A stretch of DNA of 64,000 nucleotides from an uncultured Croceitalea sp. (GTDB taxonomy: Bacteria; Bacteroidota; Bacteroidia; Flavobacteriales; Flavobacteriaceae), in NCBI GenBank assembly GCA_947499565.1, contig CANMOV010000001.1, positions 1,478,640 to 1,542,639 on the forward strand. The letters are read 5' to 3'. Positions within the stretch are counted from its first letter, which is position 1; the number at the start of each line of letters is the position of its first letter. Below, one piece after another: positions 52,202-62,800 of the stretch. Made by a program: the position numbers and the translations under genes. The notes under the pieces are model-generated. The model saw only the letters and a list, made by a program, of their open reading frames with translations, did no database searches and was not told the origin of the DNA.

Positions 52202-53608
52202 TTATTTTTTTTTATTTTCTTCGAGTTGTCTTCGTATTTCATTTGCTTTTTCTTCTGTTACATCATAACTGCGCATAACAAGCATCGCAGCTAAAGTTCC
52301 AAGTATTGGAAAAAAAGTATAAAATAACCTCATCCCGGTAATTGCGCCATCTGGTTGTGTTGGAGCATCAGGAGTGTATCCTACCCAAGCCATAAACAAG
52401 CCACTTAAAAGCCCGGCAATCGCAAATCCGAATTTAACCATCCACCAATAAATTGCGCCAAAAATTCCTTCTCTACGTTGCCCTGTATTGAGTTCATCTA
52501 AATCAATTACGTCTGCAGTCATCGACATCATCAAAGTAAACAAACCACCAATACCAAACGAAAAGAAAGGTAAAGCAATTAAAAACATATACGGTTTACC
52601 CGGAATAAATAGGAACCAAAATAAAATATATCCAATTATTGAAATTCCTTGCGATAACATAAATGTTTTTTTCTTACCCATTTTTTTAGAGATAGCATCA
52701 ATTACAGGTATTACCAAAAATGTGGTTACCAAAGCACCAATACTGCCATGCAAAGTTGGCCATATCCCAGCAGCACCCGCATCTCCGTTAAACATGTAAG
52801 AAACAATTATAAAAAATGAAAATGCAGAAATGGTCATGAATGAATTGTAAATTAAAAAGGTAGCAGTACACAAAATTTTAAACTGTGGAATACGAAAAGC
52901 TTCCTTAAAGCTTACTAAAATTTTCTTCAGACTATTAGAAATATTATTTTTATTTATTGGCGTAAAATCTACTCTATCTAAAGTAGATTCACTCTTAATA
53001 AATAGTGCTGGCACTAAGGCTAAGACTGTACAAAATGCTGCGACATAATAGGATAATTTTCTAGTTGCTGCCGGAACACTTTCAAACATTTCTGGATCAT
53101 ACAAAATAATCCAAAACCAAGGTACGATAACCCAGGCCCACTGACCTATCATCTGTGCTACAGCCATTATACTTGTTCGCTCATGAAAATCATCGCTCAT
53201 TTCATAACCCATAGCAACATATGGCACGCTAAATATGGTTAGACCTAGGTAGAAAATAAAAGATAACACCATGAAATAGGTGAAATTATACAGCAATCCA
53301 TTTTCGGGATATAATTGCCACATAGCGATAAATGCGATACCCATAATTAGGCCTCCAGCAAAAACGTAATGCCTTCTCCTACCCCATTTGGATCTTGTAT
53401 TATCCGAAATAAAACCCATAATTGGGTCTGTAAAAGCATCAAAAATTCTGGGTGCAAAGAATATTATTCCCCATAACAAAGGAGGAAAGCCTAAACCTTT
53501 TACCAAAACCATCATGAAAATCTGTAACGCTGCGGGAAACATTTGGTTTGCTAGCATCCCTATTCCAAAGGCGATTTTTTGACTTAATGCAACTTTATTT
53601 TTATTCAC
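52202..53608 (-). CDS. MFS transporter, GPH (glycoside-pentoside-hexuronide) type
   Basis: A 468-aa twelve-span carrier. GPH-type signs are the early DAFTDPIMGFISDNTRSKWGRRR loop (shown in part; about 56-78), GYEMSDDFHERTSIMAV, and a late IDLDELNTGQRREGIFGAIYW stretch. GPH carriers import oligosaccharides with a cation. With GH17/GH30 neighbours it probably imports laminari-oligosaccharides or glucosides across the inner membrane. It is paralogous to the gene at 54344. Confidence 0.88.
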   Translation of the reverse strand: MNKNKVALSQKIAFGIGMLANQMFPAALQIFMMVLVKGLGFPPLLWGIIFFAPRIFDAFTDPIMGFISDNTRSKWGRRRHYVFAGGLIMGIAFIAMWQLYPENGLLYNFTYFMVLSFIFYLGLTIFSVPYVAMGYEMSDDFHERTSIMAVAQMIGQWAWVIVPWFWIILYDPEMFESVPAATRKLSYYVAAFCTVLALVPALFIKSESTLDRVDFTPINKNNISNSLKKILVSFKEAFRIPQFKILCTATFLIYNSFMTISAFSFFIIVSYMFNGDAGAAGIWPTLHGSIGALVTTFLVIPVIDAISKKMGKKKTFMLSQGISIIGYILFWFLFIPGKPYMFLIALPFFSFGIGGLFTLMMSMTADVIDLDELNTGQRREGIFGAIYWWMVKFGFAIAGLLSGLFMAWVGYTPDAPTQPDGAITGMRLFYTFFPILGTLAAMLVMRSYDVTEEKANEIRRQLEENKKK

Positions 53609-53676
53609 GATAGGCTTTTTAATAACTTAAAACATTGATAATCCTTACTAGATTTATGGTCATAAAAGGTCACATC

Positions 53677-54297
53677 CTAAAAAACTCCTCTACAGTTTTT
53701 CCTTGTATAAATAGCAAGGCGTTCTACCTCTTTTGCTCCTGCAGGCATTTCTTCTAATTGCAACCCAGGATAGTTATCTGCTTCCTTCCACTTTAATATT
53801 GTGGAACTAAAAAAGGAAGAGGCTTCAGAATCTGCTTCGTAAATAATTAAGTCATATGCCTCACCCATATCTCCCCCAAAACGAGTAACAACTTGCCATT
53901 CCCCATCTCTTTTGTAGGAAGTATTGGTATGATCGGATTGTGGGTAATACCTATCATCTGTAGGTCTAATAATAACCCAAATGTCCTTTTCATGGGATTC
54001 TGGGTATACACCCATCGTAAGAATACGGCAATCTACAGAGTCTTTGTCTATTGGCGAAACCACTTTAACCTTACTGACTGGTCCATTAATTTTTATTTTA
54101 TTTCCTATAGAAACTTGTTCCATTTGACTGTTATAATTGACCAAATCCGATGAATAACTTCCATAAATCATCATTAAAACACCAATTACTCCCAAGAATA
54201 CTCCAAGCTTACTGGAACTACTTTTTTTAATAGCGAACAGCCCAATTAAGATTAATAAAACTCCTATTATTACTATTATTAATTTAGTTGACATCAT
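53677..54297 (-). CDS. Membrane-anchored protein of unknown function
   Basis: A 206-aa protein with two N-terminal hydrophobic spans (KLIIVIIGVLLILIGLFAI and LGVFLGVIGVLMMIYGSYSS) and a soluble C-terminal domain of about 150 residues, predicted beta-rich (GNKIKINGPVSKVKVVSPID, VITRFGGDMG-like segment, ERLAIYTRKNCRGVF). It sits between the two MFS genes in the glucan cluster, so a role tied to transport or sensing is possible; no family recognised. Confidence 0.6.
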   Translation of the reverse strand: MMSTKLIIVIIGVLLILIGLFAIKKSSSSKLGVFLGVIGVLMMIYGSYSSDLVNYNSQMEQVSIGNKIKINGPVSKVKVVSPIDKDSVDCRILTMGVYPESHEKDIWVIIRPTDDRYYPQSDHTNTSYKRDGEWQVVTRFGGDMGEAYDLIIYEADSEASSFFSSTILKWKEADNYPGLQLEEMPAGAKEVERLAIYTRKNCRGVF

Positions 54298-54343
54298 CTT
54301 ATTTTTTTAGTTAGGTAAATTTTCACTTAACAACATCATGTTG

Positions 54344-55774
54344 TTATAACACACCTCTTCTTTCTTCCAGTTGATTTTTAATATCTTTTGCCCTTTCTTC
54401 TGAAAGATTATATTTCCACATAATCCATATAGCCAAAGCTGCTGTAACCACTGGAATTACGATATCGGCGATTCTTAGTTTAGTTAAAGTATCCATTGTC
54501 TGCGTAGCTGCATTACCATCAAATCCGATTAGTTTTAAAACTAGACCACCTAAAACAAGAGCTAGGCCTTGTCCTAACTTTACAACCCACCAATATAATG
54601 CCCCGAAAGTACCCTCTTTTCTGGGCATTCCATTAACCAGCTCGTCCAAATCACAAACATCCGCGGTCATGCTCATCATCAATGTAAATAGACTTCCCAA
54701 ACCAAATGACATTAATGGAATTGGAACAAATGATAACCAAATATTATCCGGTGTAAATGCCCACCATTTCATAGCATATCCTACTATAGAAAGGGCCGTA
54801 GAAATAATGAAAGCCTTCTTTTTACCCCATTTTGTAGCCATTTTAGATACAATTGGAATTACTAAAAATGCTGAAACCAAAGCTCCAACCGAACTAAACC
54901 AAGCAGGCCATGTGGACGTAGCCTCGTAGCTTCCATTAAAAATGTAAAAAACGAAAATGAAAAAACTAAAAGATGCCACAATTTGGTAGCCATTAAATAC
55001 TAAAAAAGTAGCACCGCATAACTTCATAAACGGCTTATTTTTTACGGCTTCTTTTATACTTATAAATAGATCCTTCAAATTGCTAAATATAGAAGTAAAG
55101 GTTAGCTTTTTTCTGTCTCCCATATTAGAGGCATCTATACCTCTACAGAAAATAGCTGGCAATAATCCAAGCAATAAACAGACAACTCCAACGTACATTG
55201 CCATTGTCCTTACTCCTTCTGCCTGATTGCTAAAAAAATCCGGATCGGCAATAATCACCCAAAACCAAGGTACAATTACCCAAGCCAATAAACCAACCGT
55301 TTGTGAGAATGCCATTAAACGCGTACGCTCATTATAATCAGAAGTCATTTCATAACCCAAACCAACCAAAGGTGTTGCAAACATGGTGTTTCCAATAAGA
55401 AATACCATAGACATAATTAAGAAGTACCAAAAATTATAATCTGAAGAATTGTTTTCATCTAATTGCCAAAGCAAAACAAATGTAAAAGCACTTAAAATAC
55501 CTCCTACTAAAATGTATGGCCTCCTTCGCCCATATTTTGAACTTGTATTATCCGAAATAAAGCCCATAATTGGATCGGTAATTGCATCAAAAAAACGAGG
55601 CAATCCGCCTAAAAGGCCAGCTAAAAATGGATCCATTCCAAAAGCTGTTAGCAAGAAGAACATAAAGAAACCTAGGGCTCCTGGATATAAGTTTAAAACC
55701 AAATGTCCAGCTCCAAAAGCTGCTTTTTGACCGAGAGGAACTCTATTCGATGTGACTGTTTTTACATTTGGCAT
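54344..55774 (-). CDS. MFS transporter, GPH type (second copy)
   Basis: A 476-aa twelve-span carrier with the same markers as its neighbour: DAITDPIMGFISDNTSSKYG (about 61-80), LGYEMTSDYNERTRLMAFSQ and CDLDELVNGMPRKEGTFGAL. Two GPH carriers in one cluster suggest different glucan products (for example linear versus beta-1,6-branched, inference). It is separated by 33 nt from the GH30 gene upstream. Confidence 0.88.
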   Translation of the reverse strand: MPNVKTVTSNRVPLGQKAAFGAGHLVLNLYPGALGFFMFFLLTAFGMDPFLAGLLGGLPRFFDAITDPIMGFISDNTSSKYGRRRPYILVGGILSAFTFVLLWQLDENNSSDYNFWYFLIMSMVFLIGNTMFATPLVGLGYEMTSDYNERTRLMAFSQTVGLLAWVIVPWFWVIIADPDFFSNQAEGVRTMAMYVGVVCLLLGLLPAIFCRGIDASNMGDRKKLTFTSIFSNLKDLFISIKEAVKNKPFMKLCGATFLVFNGYQIVASFSFFIFVFYIFNGSYEATSTWPAWFSSVGALVSAFLVIPIVSKMATKWGKKKAFIISTALSIVGYAMKWWAFTPDNIWLSFVPIPLMSFGLGSLFTLMMSMTADVCDLDELVNGMPRKEGTFGALYWWVVKLGQGLALVLGGLVLKLIGFDGNAATQTMDTLTKLRIADIVIPVVTAALAIWIMWKYNLSEERAKDIKNQLEERRGVL

Positions 55775-55807
55775 AATTTTAATTTTTAGTTAATCTATAG
55801 TTATATC

Positions 55808-57346
55808 TTATAGTTTAGGAATCATAATAGTTTGAATGGCCTGTGCGTCTATTGAAAACTCCACATTCTTTTCATTTAGCGATAAGTTTATGCTTTTGGG
55901 AGTTTTAAACTCATTAAAAAGGACTACTACCGTTGAACCATCGGGATTAATAGCAGCAGTTGCCATTAATTTATCGTCAGACTTTTCCAGTGCTATAACT
56001 TTGGCATCAGGTCTAATAAATTTACTAAAATGCGCCATTGTCTGATAAAGTGGTGTAAAGTACACCTCATCTTTATCAGGGTCCACAATTACTGGAGCAA
56101 TACACCAGTTTTTAAACCAGTTAGGTCCCCCCTTTGTATCCAAAACCATATTCCAATCTACCCAACCGTCTACCCAATTATTTAAACAACCTATAATATC
56201 CCTTGCATAACGATTTACGGGTGCATATTTAGGATGCAAATGCTTGTCTTTCTCTGGAGCCCAAGTAAATCCCCAATCTGTTGCTTCTTTTTTCCAATAC
56301 CAAGCATCATCTTTCCATACGGGAACTTGCGCATCTATGCATGCTTCTGACTGAATTAAAAGTTTATTAGGTGCCTTTTTATGGGCATTTTGTAATTCTT
56401 CCGGGAAATAATCATAAGTACTGGCATACCAATGGATCGCTGTTCCATCAAAATATTTTGATGTTTCTTCATTTTTAAATTGAGAATCTACCCATTCTTT
56501 TAAGTGTTCCCTATTCTGGTCATAACCCAAAATCTTCAAATCTCCTTTTCCATCTGCTTCCAGTTTTGGCCCTAAGTGATTCACAACAAAATTGGTCATT
56601 TCATCTGGTGTATAGTGCATACTTTCCCAGTTGTTTCCATTACCTAAGGGTTCATTTTCAACAGTAAATCCCCAGATATCTATACCTTCTGCTTTGTAAG
56701 CATCTACATATTTTGAAAAAAACAAAGCCCAAGTATCATAATATTCTGGAAGTAATTTTCCTCCAACCCAATTGTTATTATCCTTCATCCAAGGAGCAGC
56801 TGTCCATGGTGACCCAAAAATTTTAAATCCGTCTGTAGAAGCTGCCATAGCTTCCTTAATAAATGGAATTAAATCATCCCTATCTTCTTCAATGGTAAAA
56901 TGCTCTAAATCTTTATCGCCTTCTACAGGGGTATAGGAATAATTGCTTACTGAAAAATCACAAGAGTTCATATGTGATCTTGTTAAAGAATAGTGTGCGC
57001 CTTCCTTACTAAAATAGGCATCAATAATTTTTTTTCGATTTTCTTTGCTCAACTTATTCAACAAATACGCCGAAGACTCTGTAAATGCACCACCAAAACC
57101 TGTAATGGTTTGAAGTTTCTCTTCTGGCAACAGCTTTATTTTAACAGCATTTTTATTAAAAGAAATTGGCTCAACCTTACTTAATTTATCGCCGCTAGCA
57201 GAAGTTTGAAAAATTTCTATATCTAATTTTTTGTCTTCTTGCATACAACTAATACTTAATAAAAACATTAAACAAAGCATAGCATAGGCCCCTTTTTGAA
57301 CCTCTCTCTTTCCAAATATTCCTATATGTTTTTTTCTGTCTTTCAT
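55808..57346 (-). CDS. GH30 family glucosidase/beta-1,6-glucanase, lipoprotein
   Basis: A 512-aa protein with a lipoprotein leader (lipobox SISC34 after an unusually long basic N-terminus; an internal start at M23 would give a more usual leader). GH30 core: ITGFGGAFTESSAYLL (81-96), FGSPWTAAPWMKDNNNW (177-193), acid/base E232 in TVENEPLGNGNNW, nucleophile E334 in QSEACID, and a C-terminal beta-sandwich. Bacterial GH30 enzymes of this form cleave beta-1,6-glucan or glucosyl branches, which fits laminarin side chains. The stop and the next gene's start region overlap by 1 nt. Confidence 0.9.
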   Translation of the reverse strand: MKDRKKHIGIFGKREVQKGAYAMLCLMFLLSISCMQEDKKLDIEIFQTSASGDKLSKVEPISFNKNAVKIKLLPEEKLQTITGFGGAFTESSAYLLNKLSKENRKKIIDAYFSKEGAHYSLTRSHMNSCDFSVSNYSYTPVEGDKDLEHFTIEEDRDDLIPFIKEAMAASTDGFKIFGSPWTAAPWMKDNNNWVGGKLLPEYYDTWALFFSKYVDAYKAEGIDIWGFTVENEPLGNGNNWESMHYTPDEMTNFVVNHLGPKLEADGKGDLKILGYDQNREHLKEWVDSQFKNEETSKYFDGTAIHWYASTYDYFPEELQNAHKKAPNKLLIQSEACIDAQVPVWKDDAWYWKKEATDWGFTWAPEKDKHLHPKYAPVNRYARDIIGCLNNWVDGWVDWNMVLDTKGGPNWFKNWCIAPVIVDPDKDEVYFTPLYQTMAHFSKFIRPDAKVIALEKSDDKLMATAAINPDGSTVVVLFNEFKTPKSINLSLNEKNVEFSIDAQAIQTIMIPKL

Positions 57347-58629
57347 TAGTTATGTGGTGACACTAGTACTTCTTTCATCATTGCTTCTCTATCTCCGTCA
57401 AAGGTTTTTGTTATTGGTTTACCACCTCGGGTAAGCCCTTCAAAAGCACCTTTGTCAACCATGGGCCAAAGTGTATACTTTGCTTTTCCGTCAACTTTGA
57501 ACAAGCCAAAATGCTTTTCTGAATTACCTGGCTCATCGCCCCCTTTCCAAGGTTCATCAAATGCTTCAAAGTAAAAACAAGACATACCAGCTTCATTAGT
57601 CCAGTCTCGCATGTGCTTGTAATACAATGCCTCTTTATACTCATCGCAGGCTCTTGAACCATCAGCGCCATATTGACCCGAGGAAAAACTTGCCCACCCT
57701 GTTTCACCAATATGTATTGGTTTATTCACACCTATGCTTTCCATATAGTTTTTCACGTTGCCATATTGCATTATGGCATATTCTTTAGCTCTTAACATCG
57801 AAATTTCAATTTTCTCCATGTCTGATTTACCATCCATTCCTTCACCGTTTAACCAAAATTCTGGTTGGTAATGTGTATCGTGCATTGGATAGGTATGCAT
57901 AGAAATAAAATCAACTGCTTTAATCAACTTATTTAAGTCTTCTACATGATATTCCTCTCCACCGCCTCCCCAAGAAGCAAAATTATCAGAACTTGTTATC
58001 CACAAATCTTTAGCTAGTTTCCCCTCTTTCTTTAAGTCTTGGAGGTGATTTACCCATTTTAAGATAATCCATGGTTCCACATAATAACTTGCCGCCCATT
58101 TTACCATAGCCTCGTTACCAACGGCTATCACTTTTACTATATCTGGGTATTTGTTTGCTAGTGCAACAGCTCTATCAATCTCAGCAGCATTTTCTTTGTT
58201 CTCTTCGTTATGAATTGGTTCTCCGTTGCCAGAATTAAAAGAATTTTTACAATCTACCCATGCCCCTAACATCACATACATTTCAAAGCCTGGGTCTTCT
58301 TTTTTCATGTCACTAATGACCTTTACTAAATTAGCTGCCTGTGGTTTAAGCAACTTGTAGGTTCGTAACATTCTAACTCCCATGGCATGAAGGATTTTCA
58401 TGTCTTCTTTGAGTTCCTCCATTGTCGGTTCTATACTATGATCAGCATATCGATATCCCCCATAAGACATTGCTTGATACTCCGGATTTCCTAAAATATC
58501 CTTAGCCGAAACTTCTTTTTCTGAAACTTCTTCTTTCACCTTACTCTTTTTAACCTCATTACAAGAAACGATTGAACCGATTAAAAATACCGATAAACAA
58601 ATTCTTATTATTGAAAAATAATTTTTCAT
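57346..58629 (-). CDS. GH17-like glucan hydrolase, lipoprotein
   Basis: A 427-aa lipoprotein (lipobox IVSC23, followed by a Lys/Glu-rich linker to about 40). The GH17-like barrel has acid/base E173 (IAVGNEAMVKW) and nucleophile E309 (IHIGETGWASF). SYGGYR and GVRMLRTYKLLKP are shared with the following paralogue. It is anchored in the envelope and should attack beta-1,3-glucan oligosaccharides there. Confidence 0.88.
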   Translation of the reverse strand: MKNYFSIIRICLSVFLIGSIVSCNEVKKSKVKEEVSEKEVSAKDILGNPEYQAMSYGGYRYADHSIEPTMEELKEDMKILHAMGVRMLRTYKLLKPQAANLVKVISDMKKEDPGFEMYVMLGAWVDCKNSFNSGNGEPIHNEENKENAAEIDRAVALANKYPDIVKVIAVGNEAMVKWAASYYVEPWIILKWVNHLQDLKKEGKLAKDLWITSSDNFASWGGGGEEYHVEDLNKLIKAVDFISMHTYPMHDTHYQPEFWLNGEGMDGKSDMEKIEISMLRAKEYAIMQYGNVKNYMESIGVNKPIHIGETGWASFSSGQYGADGSRACDEYKEALYYKHMRDWTNEAGMSCFYFEAFDEPWKGGDEPGNSEKHFGLFKVDGKAKYTLWPMVDKGAFEGLTRGGKPITKTFDGDREAMMKEVLVSPHN

Positions 58630-58651
58630 AGTTTATACTTTTAGTCTCCCA

Positions 58652-59830
58652 TTATGCTAAAGGTGGAAGAAGTGCCTCTAACAGCAAATCTTCTCTTTGT
58701 CCTTTGAATGTTTTTGTTATGGGTATTCCATCCCTTGTTAATCCTTTAAAATTGCCTTCATCTACCAAATTCCAAATGGCGTATTTGGCTTCTCCTTTGA
58801 GGTTAATTAGTCCAAAGTGGTTTTCGGAACCTAAAGGATTCGCCGCATCTTTCCACTGTTCATCAAAAGCTTCAAAATAAAAACAAGAGACTTTTTCTTT
58901 ATTACTCCACTCTCTTATAAGCCTGTAATATTTTCCAGACTTATACTCATCAGCAGCCTTGGACCCATCAGCACCATAGGGACCATTGGAAGTTGTTGCC
59001 CAACCAGTTTCTCCAATATGTACGGGTTTATCTACACCTAAGCTTTTAACAAAATTTGAAACCCCTTCGTATTGCTTGGCTGCAAATTCAAGAGCACGTT
59101 GCATTCCTGATTCAATCTTTTGCTTATTCGAAAAATTCCATTCATTATCAGGTACTAACCAAAAAGCCGGGTTATAATGTGAGTTATGCATGGGGTAAGT
59201 ATGCATAGACACATAATCCACTGTATTAATTAATTTTATTAAATCTTCCGTATGATAGATTGGATCACCACCACCCCATGATGAAAAATCATCCGAGCTA
59301 GTAACCCATAAATCTTCTGGAAGCTCCCCATTTTTTTTTAAAGTTTGTAAATGATTAACCCATTTTAAAATAACCTTAGGGCGCACAAAATAATTTGTAG
59401 CCCAATGCACCATTGCTTCATTTCCAACAGCCAAAATCTTAACAATCTCTGGATACTGTTTGGCCAATGCTACAGCTCTATCTATCTCACCTGCGTTATG
59501 TTCGCTTTCAATTTCATGATTTGGTGTATGTCCTGACCATGCATTATGACAATCTATCCAAGCACCTAACATAACATACATCTCGAAAGATGGATTTTCA
59601 GCATTCAACTGACTAATTGCAATCAATAAATTTGGCACCTGCTGTAACTGCACATTATAGGTTCTTAATATTTTGATACCCATTGCACTTAAGATTTTCA
59701 TATCATCCTTAAGTTGCTGAATTGTAGGTTGAATATCTCTGGACTTCTCCCTATATCCGCCATAAGAAATGGCCAAATAATATGGATTGCCTAAAATATC
59801 TTTTGCAGTTTTCTTTCTATCTACAATCAT
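58652..59830 (-). CDS. GH17-like glucan hydrolase without signal peptide
   Basis: A 392-aa paralogue of the gene at 57346: AKDILGNPYYLAISYGGYRE at the N-terminus aligns with the lipoprotein's post-linker region. Acid/base E138 (LAVGNEAMVHW) and nucleophile E274 (VHIGETGWATTS) are present. It lacks a leader, so the pair looks like a periplasmic/cytoplasmic duplication. It follows the phosphorylase gene by 13 nt. Confidence 0.88.
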   Translation of the reverse strand: MIVDRKKTAKDILGNPYYLAISYGGYREKSRDIQPTIQQLKDDMKILSAMGIKILRTYNVQLQQVPNLLIAISQLNAENPSFEMYVMLGAWIDCHNAWSGHTPNHEIESEHNAGEIDRAVALAKQYPEIVKILAVGNEAMVHWATNYFVRPKVILKWVNHLQTLKKNGELPEDLWVTSSDDFSSWGGGDPIYHTEDLIKLINTVDYVSMHTYPMHNSHYNPAFWLVPDNEWNFSNKQKIESGMQRALEFAAKQYEGVSNFVKSLGVDKPVHIGETGWATTSNGPYGADGSKAADEYKSGKYYRLIREWSNKEKVSCFYFEAFDEQWKDAANPLGSENHFGLINLKGEAKYAIWNLVDEGNFKGLTRDGIPITKTFKGQREDLLLEALLPPLA

Positions 59831-59843
59831 AGACTGTTATCAT

Positions 59844-62800
59844 CTATTTAATAATAGTTACTTCAATTCGTTGGATTTCTCCTTTTCTTTCAAATAAACT
59901 AGCTGAAGTAGAACTATCTAACATTGAGCCTTCAAATACCGTTCTAGATTTATCATTCATATAAACTGTAATGTTCATAACCTCACCTAAATTATATAGT
60001 ATAGGTACTTGACAATATGTAAAGCCTAAAGAACCCTCCTTTAATAGTAATTGCTCTAATTGTCCATTTACACTTAAAAATTTGAATTCAGAATTCTTTT
60101 TAAGAAATTCATCTTTACGCAATAAATGAGGTTCAAACTTTACTTTGCCTTGCTCCACTGAGACACCGAGTTCTCCAAACCTACTTAGAATATCTTCTTT
60201 TACCTGACCTGTCATCCCAGGTTGCTGCGCACCTTTACCTGTGGGAGTATGTGAATAAGGATCTGTTGGAAATGCTCCATACAATTCTGGAGACTTATGA
60301 ACTCCAATACCTTCATTAATTTCATAGTAATGCTCTAGTAATCTGCCTATTGTTTCCTCACTTACACCTTCATTAATAGCCCTTAAACAAGTTTCTTGGA
60401 CAGCAAGCAACAGTTTAGAAACCATGTGCCAATAGATAGAGCCTAAACCTTCATAACCAAAGAAAGTCCCAGATCTACCCGTAAAAGATTTGTGGTCAAA
60501 TATTTCTTCAAAAACAGAAAGTAAAAATGGCTCATCTTCTTTGACGAGTTTTCCATATTTATCTGGAGATAAATTAGATAAGGCCCTTTTTAAACTATCA
60601 GCATTATTAAAAGAACCATTAAAGTGATAAGCGCCGTTAATATCTTTAGTGATAATATCAATATTATCTTCTTTTAAAAGCTGTTGCACCAAGGCAGATT
60701 GTTCTATCTTTTTAGCAGGAATAGTATTCTTGTCAACAAATCTTGAAAGTTCCTTATTAGGATAAAGCAAATAGCTGTATTGGTCATCCCTAAAAAGTGC
60801 ACTACTTTTTAATCCATCTAATAGCGCTAAAGAATCTTCACTTGAAATATAACCCGAACTTAAAGCCGCCACTTGGCCTTCCAACATTTCCGACAAGTAA
60901 GAAACAGATACTTCAGTATCATTTTCAACGGTCATTAAATTATAAGAATGGTATAAATTATCGGAACGCTTGTTTGCATCAATACTTTGCTCAAGGTATT
61001 TTAAGGTAATCTGGACAAACTGCAGCACATCATCCTTAGTTAGAGATTTTAATTGATTACTAAAGCCAGTGTTATAAATCTTATCCCTATAGTTACTTCC
61101 CGCTGTACCCAAACCATCCATTACCAATTTTCTTTCAGTATTTGAAATTGTGCTGGAAAGAATAGAACTATTTTGACTTAGATTTGTTCGTACCTCATTA
61201 AAAAAGGTAATCAGTTCTTTAGATATTTTAAATTTTTCTTCAGAAAGTTCTTCTACAACTTTTTCAAAAAAGGTTAAAAATCTTCTTAAATAATTTAGCG
61301 TAACCATCGAAACTCCATTCCCGACCAATGCATTATTGGCATCATTCCATTCTGGTCTTTGGGTATTCATCCAAATACCTCCTTCAGGAATAAAGTTAGA
61401 AACCTTGGCAAGTACTGTTGCTAATAACTTTTCTAGTAGATTTACTCTGTAGATAGAATTGTCAATACTCTTTAATAAAGCACCATCCGCCCCTAATACT
61501 GATCTTTCTTCCCTAATTTTTAAATCTAGCTCCTCATCAAAGACAATTGTATCCTTAGGGTTTTTAAGTGTAGCTTTATAATCTTTAATTTTATAGGGAA
61601 CATTAGCATACACAAAAATGCGCTCGTTAAAATAACTGCCTAGTTTCCCTGGGTAATAATTCTCTATAAACTCCAAGAATTTTAAAAGGTAGATGATTTG
61701 ATGATCTCCCCAATACCCAATATAAGACCAAGGGTCATCAGGCTCTATTGCTTCCCAATCAAAACCATCTTTTGTTACTCTATATGGGTTATATCCATCA
61801 AATGTAGAAGCGTTTAGAAATTTATGAATCATACTATCCACAAATGCAGGATAAGAATGTGCTAATGCTTCCCAGTTTTGAAATATGTCTCGCCAATTAC
61901 CTTCATAGTCCAAAATTTTAGAACCGTCTTCCGCAACAGTATTAATAGAAAATTTGTTCCATGGCCTACTAGGGTCTCCATGTCTTCTGCTAAACTTTAA
62001 GGGCATGTATTCATAAGCCAATCGCTTAAAATCAGCATCACTATCATTTTCTGCTAATTCTCTTAAGTCTTTTAGTGTAAACTCCGAAGCAAGTTTATTT
62101 ATTACTGCTTCTTTTTGCTTATATAAATTCTTGTTTGCTCCTTGTAAATATTTTACAAAATCTAAGTGTTCAATTTTGTAATTATCATCAAAAGTTCCTC
62201 CCCGCATAATATTAAAAAGCGTATTGGAAAAATGCCTTGTATTTCTAAGCTTATCAGCAGTAAACTGTAATGCATCCGAAGCAGCATTTAATTGAACCAG
62301 TTGTTTTGAACCTAATTCTATATCTTGTTCAATCAAATTAAAAAGGTTCTTTTCTTTTTTAATTTTTTCTGAAATAACAGCGATATCCCCAATAGATTGG
62401 TTTACTTCTGCAACCGTCATCCAACTTTTAGATGTACTAGGTTTTAAAGCCAGATCTGCGTTAAGGAAGTATGCCCCCTTTTTTGCTTTTACATTTATTT
62501 CTTGTTTGAGGTTTTTGCCATTTCTAAAAGCATCCAATTGCGAGGAGGAAACTAAATAGTTGCAATTTTGAAGTCCTGTAGACCATACAGTAGTTGCCTT
62601 TAAAGCTTCGCTTGGTTCTGCCCTATCTACAATAATTGCACTTAACGCATAAATCCCTAAACCAATATCCGCTTCAAGTTCACTTTTCTTATACGCATCT
62701 ACGAGGTTACTACTAGCATTTTGGAGTGCAGAGTTTACTCCATATGGCATAATATTCTGTATACCGTCTAGGAGTGTAACTTCGCTGGCATTATTAGTGT

